Shown here piece after piece: positions 43,300-54,235 of a stretch of 64,000 nt of DNA. Where the stretch lies: assembly GCA_022606425.2 (NCBI GenBank), contig JAHDVF020001340.1, positions 62,001 through 126,000 of the forward strand. Reading direction: 5' to 3'. Position 1 is the first letter of the stretch; every line of letters begins with the position of its first letter. The translations under genes and the position numbers were made by a program. The notes under the pieces were generated by a model. The model was not told the origin of the DNA. It made no database searches and worked only from the letters and a program-made list of their open reading frames with translations. Origin of the DNA: Lepidostoma basale (lineage: Eukaryota; Arthropoda; Insecta; Trichoptera; Lepidostomatidae).

Positions 43300-44150
43300 T
43301 GTTTATCAAATGGGTCAGGCGCAGCCCTCGCACTAAATATTAATATGTATTTTATAACTAGTTTGTAAAATTTAATATTTTCTACAGCGCTTTTGAGATG
43401 ATTAATTGTTATTTATTAAAAAAAAAAAAGATTTGAACGTAACTAGTTTCAGCAAATAACCATTCACGACTGGTGTAATTAAATTGATGTTAGCAAATAA
43501 GTAATGAAAGCATTTTTTCATCAATCAGTTCAGTAAATCGTTTTATATTCATGAAAATAATAATTTATCAATTAATGGCATACGTATTTTATTAAAAGTT
43601 GTTGCAGAATATTTTTGAATTGAGAATTAAAAAATATTAATAAACATCTTTTACAGGGAGCAAGTTAGTAATAAAAGTATAGAATAATAAAGTAAAATCT
43701 TACCAGCAGAGCGGCTTTACTACATGTTGTTAATCTGTAACAAAAAAAGAAGTTTATTAGTTCCTGTTTTAGTATTTTCATAATTTAATTTTATGCATCA
43801 AAACAATCCCAAATATCACAAATGTAATGACGAAATAGTGTTTACGAGGTAATTAATATTTTAGGTACAACCTACAACCAACGTATATTTGAGTTTTTTT
43901 AATAACTTTTAAATATAACATCTTATTTCTACAATTCTTGCTGAATGCTCATGTTTTATTATGTTATACGCAATATTTTAAACTAAACGTAATCATTGCA
44001 CAATACATTGCAATGTATTTCAATATGGTATAATTAATAGCATAAATACACATTTTTGCTAATGATATAGCTCCTACCTTGATCACTTTTTGGTTTTAAA
44101 ACATACATTGAGGGAACACATAACAAATGACGTTCCGATAACTTTTAAAA
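43300..44150. other. AT-rich stretch with no recognisable gene
   Basis: Nothing could be recognised beyond homopolymer runs. Confidence 0.4.
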
Positions 44151-44154
44151 CAGT

Positions 44155-44290
44155 TATAATTCAATTATGCAGCTCCCATATGGGGAAAATCAGCTTCCAG
44201 TCACAAAAACTGCAGAATAAATCAATCTGACTATCGTCGGGCACACTTCACGGACCAGCATCTGCCGCTGCAGCGAGAATCAGGCATCCT
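44155..44290 (+). pseudogene. Jockey-like LINE scrap
   Basis: 'YAAPIWGKSA' followed by a LQN-like block (tatgcagctcccatatgggg, ctgcagaataaa) resembles the Y(A/G)SPVWG....I.KLQ..QNK motif after the RT domain in Jockey/CR1-type LINEs. It loses similarity after 130 bases. Confidence 0.4.
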
Positions 44291-45074
44291 GATGATAGAT
44301 AAATATACCCTGAAACGAATAATGAAGGATTCATTTCACATTCTAAAAATCTATACGTAAATTCCTTCAAATTATGATGCAATCACTTTCAGCCACCACA
44401 AGCACCCGAAATCGATCAATCTTTAGAAGAAGCACATGCATTAATCGTATAAAAGAATAAGTAACAATATCACTTTTTCAATAACGTAAGAGTGCGTAAC
44501 AGACGGACTTCACGTCTGATGTAAGGGAATAGCCGCTAGAACTGACTTTCCGTATGTCAGAAGATCCAAGGCCACGACCGAGTTAATACTGTTATAAGAT
44601 TTTTTTAGTTTTAAATTTATTTGTTGTAGTATCGTTATGAAATTTTCACATCTGTAGTACGTAAATAATACCACAGATATTTTTTTTAAATAAGAAAGAT
44701 CGAACGTCAAAATATAAAATGTAACAATAACTGAATACAACTAAATGTAATATTTTGTAATTATTTTTTTAAATAATAAATTGATGTACTCTTATAATAA
44801 ATGAAACATATGTTAACACTTTAAGCACATTAACACGACGGCAAGAAATTCTTATGTCATATACATTGTTATATTTCTGATTCAAGTTAAACAAACAAGA
44901 CGTTTTCACTTTGAGTATCACTTCTACAGCGTAAACAACCTTTTACCGATACTTGTCATTCACACCCATAGTGCAAAGTAGAAGCTGTACAAGGAAGTGA
45001 TTTATCTTTTAATTATTATATTAATTGAAGGTTTAGCTAGTTAACGCTGTAATATTTCATTATTAAATTGGAAG

Positions 45075-45790
45075 GAGAATTTGTCACAATTAAACTAACT
45101 AACCATCACGCCGTCTCCCCGAAAGGGTAGGCAGAAAGAATGGACTGTCACACTTTAACCGATGCGGCACTCCATCCGTCTCTTTTCGCCCCGCGGGAGA
45201 CGCGGTGTGATGGGTTGCGAACCTCATCGCCACCAATAGGCATCTCCCGCGCACACTTCGATCTTCCAACATCCACAAAATAAATCTAAAACAAATAATA
45301 TAAAATACAAAGATATAAAATAAAATAACAAAATAAAAATAATTTAATACAAAATGTTATTTTTAGATGGTGCACATTTGTCTATTTAATTTATGTTCCA
45401 CGAATCCACCGTTTTTTTTAAATTTAGCACATAATGTAATAACACATAATGTTTTTCCGATGTTGCACATGTTGACATGGACGATCCGGACTTTTGTGTT
45501 TCTTTAATTTATGTTACACGTATCCACCGTTTTTTAAATTAGCTGTTATATGATTTAATTAATGTTCCACGTATCCACTTTTTTTATTGGGCAGTAATTA
45601 GGCACTTAAAACCAACTAACACCAGCAAGAACTTTAAAAGAATATTGAAGAAATTATTCAAATTGTCATTGGAACAAATGAAAAATTTATTTTTACACCT
45701 GTCAAATTTTTTATATAAACGAAAAAACTTGGATAATTTTGACATCAAAACAGTACAAACGTATTACGTCTCACAATTAACTATTATAAA
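45075..45790 (-). mobile_element. Non-autonomous element ending in the RTE tail, copy 2 (long)
   Basis: On the minus strand it starts with a part shared with 52.69-52.99 kb (ATTAACTATTATAAAGTGCG side; CAATTTGAATAATTTCTTC; AAGTTCTTGCTGGTGTTAG; TGGAACATAAATTAAATAGA). It continues with TTTAGATTTATTTTGTGGAT, GGTGGCGATGAGGTTCGCAA, CCCGCGGGGCGAAAAGAG and finishes with the RTE-like 3' end and TTAG tail at 45093-45102. ORFs inside (87 and 69 codons on plus) have no motif. SINE-like parasite of the RTE family by inference. Confidence 0.7.
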
Positions 45791-46149
45791 GTGCGGCAAC
45801 AATCAAATTGGCCAAAACAATTCACTTATACACGTAATTTCTCCAAATTCACGGGAGCTCCACATGAACCAAACCAAATTTTCAAAATCAGAATTAGTAT
45901 TAGTATGAAATATATTTATAATCAAAAATATTTCACAACATTTTCGAAGATAATATCTTTCCTAAGGTGTAAATATGATATACGAAAAACTAAACTATAA
46001 TTATAGAAATCCTTTGTAAATTTGACAACATATTATGACTCCTAATTGTATAAAATCACAATAGGAAAAACACTCTATAATATGTAAGAACTTTAAGATG
46101 AATAAAAAATTGACACACGTAAGACTTCGAAGCAATATTTTTTTCCATA

Positions 46150-46294
46150 GATATCGTGATTTTAAACAAGATGGCGCCCATGGGCTAGTTGTCATTGGGT
46201 ATTTCTCAAAACATTGAAATTCTTACGTTATGGTCGCTGTTGTGACTACGTTTCCACGTGTGTGCTTCCACGCTCACCTTATCAAGTATTGCAG
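46150..46294 (+). promoter_or_regulatory. Possible host promoter and first exon
   Basis: A CpG-containing segment starts with CAAGATGGCGCCCATGGGC (YY1/initiator-like AAGATGGCG). An ATG at 46230 opens a frame MVAVVTTFPRVCFHAHLIKYC that runs into CAG|GTAAGA at 46292-46300, a perfect-looking splice donor. The next good acceptor I see (TTTTGTCTTTTTCCAG, ending 46787) would join to a stop after four codons. So coding is not confirmed; it could be a 5' UTR exon, a non-coding RNA or chance. Confidence 0.3.
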
Positions 46295-46859
46295 GTAAGA
46301 ATTAGGTTATATTAAATTTTGATTTTATTAACTCATTACATATGTACGTCGTTCTGAGGAAGTAAATTATAAAAACTCTCGTTTCTTTCTGGGAGTGAAT
46401 AAAAATGAATATTTTAGAATTTAGCATAATCAAGTGCATATTTTTTATCTGTTCCTATTTAAAAGTTTTTGCTTTTTAAACAAAAACAAAATTGCGTTAT
46501 TTCATTATATATCATGATATTTTATTTTATACCCATGATTTTGAAACGTAATATTTTAACAATACCACATAAAATTGAATTTTTTTTCATGAATATTCTG
46601 ATTATATGGTAACAAAATGTTTTTTTATCATTTTGAATATAAAAGTTACATGTACTCGTATTAGTATTAACCTTAGATATTGATCAATAGACTTTTATTT
46701 CAAATTTGTCAGTATTATCTCTAGGGAGGAGAAATTGATTTGAAATGAGTGTCTTTATCTTACTTGTATGGTTTTGTCTTTTTCCAGTAGTAATGTGTGA
46801 GAACTCTTTTGAGAATTCTTGAAATATTCAATACCCACTCCTGTTCCAATAATACTCTG

Positions 46860-47135
46860 TCAAAAATGTACCTCTCTTTATGACAAAGGGTGCCTATGTG
46901 ACGCGTGACGAGTATATTCGTTCTGCGGACCGTTTTTTCTCGTCTTTAACCCTACAGGGTGGGCGGGCATCGAATGCGGGTGTGTTTGGCGATACTAAGC
47001 CCTCGGGGGTTTCCGCCCCATATATTCTGTGTACCACTACAGCAGCCAGCTTTGAAAAATACAGGGTGGTTTCTGTTAGCTGTGGCATATTGATACAAGT
47101 TTCTTTTATATATATTCCAAATACGGTATGCATAA
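46860..47135. other. GC-rich segment, unknown
   Basis: From ACGCGTGACGAGTATATTCG to CCCCATATATTCTGTGTACC the composition is GC-rich, with 93 open codons on plus and 79 on minus. Neither frame shows a motif. TACAGGGTGG near 47062 is a common transposon word. A transposon 5' UTR is a plausible identity. Confidence 0.25.
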
Positions 47136-47894
47136 ACCGAGGTAATGAAAAACTACGTTAATTGTTACACGTTTCAAAAATGGTTTTACTTTAACCATAG
47201 GCTAATCATATCATAAACATTATATAAACTATTGGCATAAACATTATATATTATTTCCTCGTAAACATTATATATATACTGCAATTTCATCCGTTGTTCT
47301 TTTTTGATTAAATTAACTATATGATATTGAAATGGTTGGATGATAGTAGAACTAATACTTATATTATTTACGTTGAGATAATATATTTTTAAATTTAGAT
47401 TAAAACGTATTTCGAAGTACAGTTGTTTCAAGTTGGAAACTCTTTGGATTTTCAATTTATCTAAAACAAAAACTTTGGGCCAACTAATGACACAAATAAA
47501 ATATACAGATATATGTCATATGTTAAGTAATGCTTTTCTATTGGTTCCAGAAACACTGATTGATGGTCAACGCAATGATCTGCAAGAGTAGAATCCGGCC
47601 CAGGAGCTTGGCATCGCAGGACCGGCAGCATGGAAATGACCGCCCAATCAAATTCGTAATCACGAGAATGAAGTATTTTCATGCAGGTATTATACATAAT
47701 ATCATCATTGTGAATCTGGTGTTTTCTATTTATGTCATTAAATGCTGCATTCGTGAAACTTCCCAGGTTCAATTCGCAGAATATTTGTTAATTTTTTTAC
47801 AGGACTGTAATAGAAGTTACAATTGATGCAATGAATGTATCTATGTGAGATAGTTTTCATACTAATTATTGTCTTATTAAGTAGAACAATCGTC

Positions 47895-48245
47895 TTTTTA
47901 ATCTCCTTTTTTTTTAGAGATCTGATGATCTGTAACAGATATTAATTACGTCTCTTGAGGTGATGATGTCCAACTGGCATTATATCTTTTAGGTGGTCTT
48001 CCAGGTGGACGGTGTCCAGAAGGGATCTATTCCGACTACATTGTTCCTCCAGTATCTTCTTCTGAATCTACTAGAACGAAAAAAGTCCTCTGTTGTGTAA
48101 GTTTTTTCTTATTTCTACGTTACGTTAACCATCTGGGTGAGTTTTTTTCAGTAATTGATCTTAACACCATATCAGATGTTCTAAAATATGCTTGATTTGT
48201 ATAGGAATGAACCGCGTCTCTACAGCATACGTCATTTTAGGTCGC
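47895..48245 (-). pseudogene. Old LINE remnant
   Basis: Mirrors the remnant at 23.92-24.26 kb: TGACGTATGCTGTAGAGACG at the upstream side, a part reading roughly 'SDMVLRSITEKNS', and AGATGATCTGTAACAG-like sequence at the downstream side. All frames are broken. Confidence 0.5.
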
Positions 48246-48297
48246 AAGCATGACTAACAAAATTTAAAATTGCTGTCAATATGCATGTGCTTGTTTC

Positions 48298-48860
48298 ACA
48301 ACAACAACAACAACAACAACAAACCATCACGCCGTTTCCCCGCAGGGGTAGGCAGAGAGAATGGATCGCCACACTACTCTATCCTGGCATACCTATCTAG
48401 CTTCCTCCACATTCATACATCGAGTCATACACGCACGTCGATTCTTCCGGCTTCTGACATGACCAACCTTTAATATTTAATTAATTAATTTGGTCATGCT
48501 ATGTTTTCCTCGGTCTAACTCGACTCCTTACTCCATTTAAATCGTTAGCGTTTACTTTTTAAACCATTCTTTCTTCACCCATGCGCTACATATGTCCGAA
48601 CCAACGCAGCGAACCTTTCATAATTTTGTTCATAATACCTTCTTTCGCTCTACATTCTTTCCTAATATCAGCATTTGAGATTCTGTCGTACATCGTTCTA
48701 CCACACATACGTTTTAGAGACCTCATCTCTACCGCATTTATTCTACTCTAATCTTTCTTCTGCCAGTTCCATGCTTCGCTTCCATACATAAGGGTTGGGA
48801 CCAGAACTCCGTTGTGAACGGCCATTTTCACTTTCATTGATAAATTATTGTTTCCAATTT
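48298..48860 (-). pseudogene. RTE-like LINE 3' part with (GTT)n tail
   Basis: The tail is eight AAC units on the plus strand (48299-48322), unlike the TTAG of most copies. The minus strand carries, with frameshifts, KVKMAVHNGVLVPTLMYGSE, AWNWQKKD, NAVEMRSLKRMCGRTMYDRI, SNADIRKECRAK, MNKIMKGSLRWFGHM and the CCGCAGGGGTAGGCAGAGA end. It is closest to the 30.4-31.1 kb copy (GRTIYDRIS), so the two form a subfamily. Confidence 0.8.
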
Positions 48861-48869
48861 CTCAACAAT

Positions 48870-49500
48870 CGTGATTTAATATTTATTTGATAGTATTTAA
48901 AATGGTATATACCTCACGTGAGCGATTATAGATTATGAGAAATTTGGAACACCAATTTTCTCGGAAATATTAAACTGCTTAAGAGAAATGAGTAATGACC
49001 ATGTTCCCGAGACTGAAACTTCATTATAACTTCATATCGTAAAATTTTATTAGACGTAAAAGGCAAGAGCTGAAACATACCAAAATCTAAGCAATTTCTA
49101 GACTAATAAACGCTATTATTAAACTTAAATAATTACTTTACACCGTGGCAGAACTTACTAATTAAGAGCACTCTAAGAAAACTGTACAAAAATAGTAATA
49201 TCTTGAAGGGAAGCGAGTTAATTGTGAAAATTTAAAGACGCCTTTCACGATTCAGCCTTGCAATTAAACGGTCTGTTAAAACCTGAGTTTGTACAAATGA
49301 AATAGTAATTATATGAAATAATTTCATTTCATTTACACGGTATAAGTAATATCAAATAACAATCTAATGAAAATATTGTTTTTGTTTGGTCTATGAAAAA
49401 AATCCATTAAAAATCTTACAGATTACTTGGAATGGTGGCGCATAGTATTCAGATTAGGAAATTAAAATAACTATAGTGAATTGGCGCCAATAATCGCAAA
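48870..49500. other. Unassigned AT-rich sequence
   Basis: No motif or frame that I can support. Confidence 0.35.
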
Positions 49501-49504
49501 TTAT

Positions 49505-49735
49505 TTACGTCCTTATTATTATTTTGCTGAATCTATCTTTACATCATTCCAGAGCGAGCCAAATCGATGTAAAAGGTATAAATATCATATTGATTCTCGT
49601 GATATGTGATAGGTAGCTAATCTATTACCATTTCATTTTCACGTGAATTCTACATAGTGTGACAATCACATTACCATCGCCGGGAATCGAACTCGGTACC
49701 TTAGGTGTTGCAGTCGAAGCATTTACAACTCGTTT
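49505..49735 (-). mobile_element. tRNA-derived SINE, second copy
   Basis: The minus strand has box B GGTACCGAGTTCGATTCCCG (about 49683-49702), the body GTGATTGTCACACTATGTAG and the 3' part TTTACATCGATTTGGCTCGC, GGAATGATGTAAAGATAG. The last bases TTCAGCAAAATAATAATAAG agree with the LINE tail at 29.75 kb (TTCAACAAAATAATAATA). The 5' box A part is decayed. Confidence 0.8.
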
Positions 49736-50012
49736 TTATATTCGTATAAATTAATATACAGAAAAAATCAATCATTAGGTTTTTCATCTCTCACAGTTAC
49801 TACATTATAAACGAAAATTGCGAATGAGACATTATAAAACTGAAAATAATATCTAATGTCACGGGCAATATTTTGGGACTCCAATAATATCCGATTTAAA
49901 GTTTGTTTTTAAAAAAAAATTCGCTGTTTATTTGATGATTCTAACACGGGAAAAAAATGGTTCGTGCTATCTTATTGTTTTATGTTTTAATAGGAAGTTC
50001 TATTTTAATAAG

Positions 50013-50200
50013 GACGACCTTCGTGGCAGAGTGGTAAGAGCTCTGACTTCCATACCGAAGGTACCAGGTTCGATTCCCGGCGATGGCTGTGTGATTGTCA
50101 CACTATCTTTGGTCTGGTGTAGAATTCACGTGACAATAAAATGAAAATAGATTGACTACCTATCACACGTCACGAGAATCAATATAATAGCTTAAAAATT
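50013..50200 (+). mobile_element. tRNA-derived SINE, 3'-shortened copy
   Basis: Box A GTGGCAGAGTGGTAAGAGC at 50023-50041 and box B GGTTCGATTCC at 50068-50078 are close to the pol III consensus, better than the 43.05 kb copy. The body follows as GTGTGATTGTCACACTATCT, ACGTGACAATAAAATGAAAA. The LINE-derived 3' part is missing. Confidence 0.8.
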
Positions 50201-50754
50201 AAACTGTATAGAGTAATTGGGTTCAAACGACCTGTTGTATAAATTAAAAAAAAAACTTTTTCAATCTGGAACTTTGGCATTCGTTCAAAGTTTTCTAAAA
50301 ATTAAAGCATTTAAGTTTTCAAAGCTATGTGTAATTTATCGAAAATAAGCGAATTACTCAAATTATAATGTACGAAACAATGACCGCAGACTGTGTGTTT
50401 CTATTTCAGGAACCCACAGTCTAGCAGGCGCCAGGTAACATTCTTATTATTATATTTCGGTGCTATAATTTTCTCTTATTAGTTGACATAGGTGTGCGGT
50501 TCGATAGCGAAGAAATGTTTCGTGTACCGTAATTACATTGGGAGGCTCATGGCGAGAACTGTGCTGCTAATGTGAGAAATAACGTACTGAATTTGTGTCC
50601 TAGTTCTTTTGAATAGGTAATCTATTATTACATTTATATTGAAATAGGCGAGACAATCTTAAGTGCCTGGAAGTATTGAATTTTTGTTTCTTGAAATTTA
50701 AGTACTTGAAATTTAAGTCTTATTATATTAATTTAATATCATTTCACTATTCAT

Positions 50755-51029
50755 AAGTGGACGAATTTGTTTATTTAGGAAGTATGTTTACAAAGGATGG
50801 GAGGGTGGTGAAGGATATTGAAAGAAGGGTTGGGGCAGGCAACAGAGTAAACGGTGCACTTAAAGTTGTCATCACAAACAAAAGCCTATCCAAAAAGCTA
50901 AGATGGCAGTGCATAATGGTGTTCTTGTGCCGACCCTTATGTATGGAAGTGAAGCATGGAACTGGCAAAAGAAGGATGAATGTAGAGTAAATGCGGTAGA
51001 AATGAGATCTCTAAGACGAATGTGCGGCA
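50755..51029 (+). pseudogene. RTE-like LINE, 5' half of an interrupted copy
   Basis: Reads VDEFVYLGSMFTKDGRVVKD, IERRVGAGNRVNGALKVVIT, NKSLSKK, then a one-base shift, MAVHNGVLVPTLMYGSEAWN, WQKKDECRVNAVEMRSLRRM, CGK. Nearly identical to the 39.1 kb ORF. It is broken at CGK by a fold-back insertion. Confidence 0.85.
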
Positions 51030-51202
51030 AATTAGACGGTTTCGGCAGCTCGCTGCCATCTTCAGCGAACTGCCGAAACCGGTCGAAGACGAAAATTAAT
51101 AAGTAGATTTTACACTAAAAATAAACATAGAAAAATTCTTAAATTTTTATTTTTTATTTTCATTACTTCTACCAAGAAATTTCAATCAACAACATCAATA
51201 AA
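51030..51202. repeat. Fold-back element of the 35.3 kb family, inserted in RTE
   Basis: GACGGTTTCGGCAGCTCGCT, GCCATCTTC then AGCGAACTGCCGAAACCGGT, CGAAGACG: the two facing motifs of the 35.3 kb element with a shortened centre. The plus arm keeps GAAACCGGTC. AAAT/AAATC words at both junctions could be a short target duplication. Confidence 0.65.
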
Positions 51203-51590
51203 TCTGTATATGATAGAGTCTCAAATGCAAGTATAAGAGTAGAATGTGGTACGAATGAAAGTGATATGAACAAAATAATGAAAGAGTCATTAAGATGGTT
51301 TGGAAAGAATGAGTGAAGACAGAATGGTGAAAGAGAATGGTGAGATGTAAACGGCGTGAACGGAACTAGAACTAGAGGGCCGAGGAAAACGTGGCTCGAT
51401 CAAATCAACCAAATATTAAATGTCGGTCACGTGAGGAGTCGGAGAAATTGACGTGCGTGAATGACAAGATTAATAAATGTAGAGGATTCGAGAGAAGTAT
51501 GTCAGGACAGAATAGTGTGGCGTTCCATTCTTTCTGCCTATCCCTCCGGGGAGACGGCGTGATTGTTAGTTAGTTAGTTAATATCACTTC
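51203..51590 (+). pseudogene. RTE-like LINE, 3' half of an interrupted copy
   Basis: The ORF resumes with SVYDRVSNASIRVECGTNES (TCTGTATATGATAGAG), MNKIMKESLRW, then broken blocks for RTRGPRKTWLDQINQILNVG, EDSREVCQDRIVWRSILSAY. It ends in GGGGAGACGGCGTGATTGTT with TTAG units at 51565-51580. Confidence 0.85.
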
Positions 51591-51775
51591 ACGTGGATAT
51601 TTCTTTTAAAGTTTCATTCCTACGGATTGGTTAAAAGCAATATCTAATATCTTTGCTGGTTCTTGAGATGCCATTTGGGGATTTAATATGGTAGTTTCCC
51701 ATTGTTTTCTACATTTTTGTATTCAACAGGTTATTCGAACCCAATCACATGAATTCTACGAGACCAAATACAGCG

Positions 51776-51840
51776 TATTTTTTTTTTCGCAATGCCATCG
51801 TTGGGAATCGAACCCGAGACTTTCGGAATCGAACACGAGT
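51776..51840 (-). mobile_element. SINE-like tRNA-derived scrap
   Basis: Minus strand: AAGTCTCGGGTTCGATTCCC, AACGATGGCATTGCG, i.e. a pol III box B in a context like the SINE body (GATTCCCGGCGATGGC). Only 60 bases remain, sitting between two RTE pieces. Confidence 0.5.
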
Positions 51841-51867
51841 ATTAAGCTAATTGTAATTTATTATATT

Positions 51868-52125
51868 GTATATGTTAATGATGTAAATGGAACCAGAAAT
51901 AGAGGAAGACTGAGGAAAACGTGGCACGATCAAATAAATTAAATATTGAATGTCGGCCATGTGAGGAGTCAGAGAAATCGACGCGCGTGCATGACACGAT
52001 GTATGAATGTTGAGGAATCGAGAGAAATATGTCAGGAAAGAAAAGTGTGGCAGTCCATTCTTTCTGCCTACCCCTTCAGGGTGACGGCGTGATGGTTAGT
52101 TAGTTAGTTAGTTAGTTAGTAATTT
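51868..52125 (+). pseudogene. RTE-like LINE 3' end with (TTAG)n tail
   Basis: Starts YVNDVNGTRNRGRLRKTWHD, QIN, then frameshifted NVGHVRSQRNRRACMTRC, VEESREICQERKVWQSILSA, YPFRVTA-stop. Five TTAG units follow at 52097-52118. Confidence 0.85.
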
Positions 52126-52324
52126 ATTATAAAATGGTCCTTTCAGGTGACTTAAGATCCAACTTGTATTCATTTCTCAACAGATGGAAAAACTTGGTTA
52201 GTCTATAAATTTTTATGGTTCAGATGTTTTTTGAGTAATAAATCCGTGGAAATAATGGAATAACAAGAAAGCTGTTTGGTTAAGTCTTATATAAAAATAT
52301 TAAAATTGCTACGAAAATGTTATT

Positions 52325-52480
52325 TAACTTACCACCACGCCGTTTCCTCGAAGGGGCAGAAATAATAGATTGCTACACTGTTCCTTCCCGACACGATTAT
52401 TCTTAATTTTCTCAAAATTCTTGCATCGTGTCATGCACGCACGTCGATTTTCGCGTGGTTGCAATTGAATATTTGTTTAA
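52325..52480 (-). pseudogene. RTE-like LINE 3' scrap
   Basis: TTAACTTACCACCACGCCGT, TTCCTCGAAGGGGCAGAAAT, CTTGCATCGTGTCATGCACG and CACGTCGATTTTCGCGTGG: the family's minus-strand 3' end with deletions. Confidence 0.7.
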
Positions 52481-52689
52481 ACAATGTTTTTTTAAACTTT
52501 GTATACAACACGAACATTATTAAAAAAATAAAAAAATAAACAAACATATTTCGGACACAGAAGCCTATATTAGTATTATAAATAGTTTAAGAAATTCGTC
52601 ATAAGAGTCTTCAGTTTTGACAGATATTATATTGTTTTTTTCTAACGTTTATGCATTAGTTACAACAACTATTTTGAATATATCTAAAA

Positions 52690-53225
52690 TAATATAATAG
52701 TTAATTGTGACACGTAAAACGTTTGTACTGCTTTGATGTTAAACTTATATAAGTTTTTTCGTTTATATAAAGAATTTTGACAGGTGTAAAAATAAATTTT
52801 TCATTTGTTCCAATGACAATTTGAATAATTTCTTCAATATTATTTTAAAGTTCTTGCTTGTGTTGGTTTGTTTTAAGTGCCTAATTACTGCATATTTAAA
52901 AAAAACGGTTGATACGTGGAACATAAATTAAATAGACAAATATGCCCCATCTAAAAATAACATTTTGTATTAAATTATTTTTATTTTGTTATTTTATTTT
53001 ATATCATTGTATTTTATAATATTTGTTTTAGATTTATTTTGTGGATGTTCGATCGAAGTGTGCGCGGGAGATGCCTATTGGTGGCGATGAGGTTCGCAAC
53101 CCATCACACCGCGTCTCCCGCGGGGCGAAAAGAGAAGGATGGAGTGCCGCATCGGTTAAAATGTGACAGTCCATTATTTCTGTCTACCCTTTCGGGGAGA
53201 CAGCGTGATGGTTAGTTAGTTAATA
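52690..53225 (+). mobile_element. Non-autonomous element ending in the RTE tail, copy 3
   Basis: Left part TTAATTGTGACACGTAAAAC, GACAGGTGTAAAAATAAATT, TTTAAGTGCCTAATTACTGC. Middle TGTTCGATCGAAGTGTGCGC, GATGCCTATTGGTGGCGATG, CCCATCACACCGCGTCTCCC. The last 65 bases (GTGACAGTCCATTATTTCTG, CCCTTTCGGGGAGACAGCG, TGATGGTTAGTTAGTTA) are the RTE-like 3' end. No coding capacity. Matches copies at 16.8, 45.1 and 59.1 kb. Confidence 0.75.
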
Positions 53226-53249
53226 TTTTATAGTTCTTATTGCGGTTCA

Positions 53250-53490
53250 GGTATTAATCTAACAATAATGGATTGTTTGAATAGATTTTGGCACGTATAC
53301 CTCGGTCTTTCTATGATATATTTCTTGTACCATTTACGTTGTTAACATATACTTTCTTTACCATTCTTTCTTTCCATATATCCAATGACCCATTCATTAT
53401 TTTCTTCATAACATTATCATTTGCATTTATTTCTTATATTTGCATTTGACACATACAGATTTATTACACATTTGTCTAAGATGACAGGCT
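53250..53490 (-). pseudogene. RTE-like LINE internal fragment, degenerate
   Basis: Minus-strand image of the MSE-RMVKKVYV to MNKIMK and CRANES region (CTTTCTTTACCATTCTTTCT, CATATATCCAATGACCC, ATTTTCTTCATAACATTATC, ACACATTTGTCTAAGA). Many deletions. Confidence 0.6.
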
Positions 53491-54235
53491 GACTTTTCGT
53501 GCACATATCGAGAGGATTTGTGGCATTGCACTGAGGATGTTGGGGTTCATCGTCCGGACCGGAAGAGTTTTCAGGGATCCCAATGTGCTCAGAGTCCTAT
53601 ACAACGCATTGGTTCGGAGCAGGCTCGAGAGTGGTTCTGTGATATGGAGTCCTCACGAGGCGAGATATTCCGTTATGCTGGAGAGGGTTCAGAAAAAATT
53701 TCTGAGGTATCTCTACATGAGGGAGTATGGTAGTTATCCGTGGCTCTATCCCACGGCATTTATTCTGGGAATGCTCGGAGCCAATTCTTTACAGCTTCGA
53801 AGAGATGGACATCTAATAACCCATGTCTTCAGATTAATTAGGGGATACTTTGAGAACTCGGCCGTACTGGAGGATGTTGGTCTTTTTGTCCCCGATAGAT
53901 ATCTCCGACAGCGACAGCACAGATTGTTTACCTACCGGCCGCCAGAACCAATCTGCCTCTGGTGACACCGGTGGGAAGAGCAATTAGTCTGCTGAACGCG
54001 GTCTCCTCGGAGATCGACGTCTTTCATGTTAGTGAAAGTACGTTCAGGGGGCAAATACTATTGACTTTAGAAAGTATCTTGTCTTCCTAATGTCGAACCA
54101 TCTCTAATGCGTTCCTGGTACTTTGTTGTATTATAATAATATTTTACCTGTACTTAATAGATGCCTTAAATATTTTACTGTTTGTAATGTCTATTGAGTT
54201 AATAAACTGATTTGATTTGATTTGATTGATTTGAA
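53478..54235 (+). pseudogene. Jockey-like LINE 3' end, longest copy
   Basis: The open frame reads DRLTFRAHIERICGIALRML, GFIVRTGRVF, VLYNALVRSRLESGSVIWSP, LERVQKKFLRYLYMREYG, then VGLFVPDRYLRQRQHRLFTY to 53938. There a frameshift moves to RTNLPLVTPVGRAISLLNAV, SSEIDVFHVSESTFRGQILL and a stop. 'LVRSxLExGSVIWSP...LExVQKKFLR' is the post-RT motif of Jockey-type LINEs. A 3' UTR of about 120 bases and a (TGATT)n tail at 54210-54235 follow. The other copies (5.3, 7.1, 22.8 kb) share the end. Confidence 0.88.

Noticed and set aside
44288..44310. Additional hammerhead core (CCTGATGATAGA)
   Set aside because: No stem II hairpin, GAAA or palindrome-TC follows; a chance CTGATGA.
46880..47161. 93-codon GC-rich frame as a gene
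   Set aside because: Open on both strands because of composition; no motif, no splice context that holds together.
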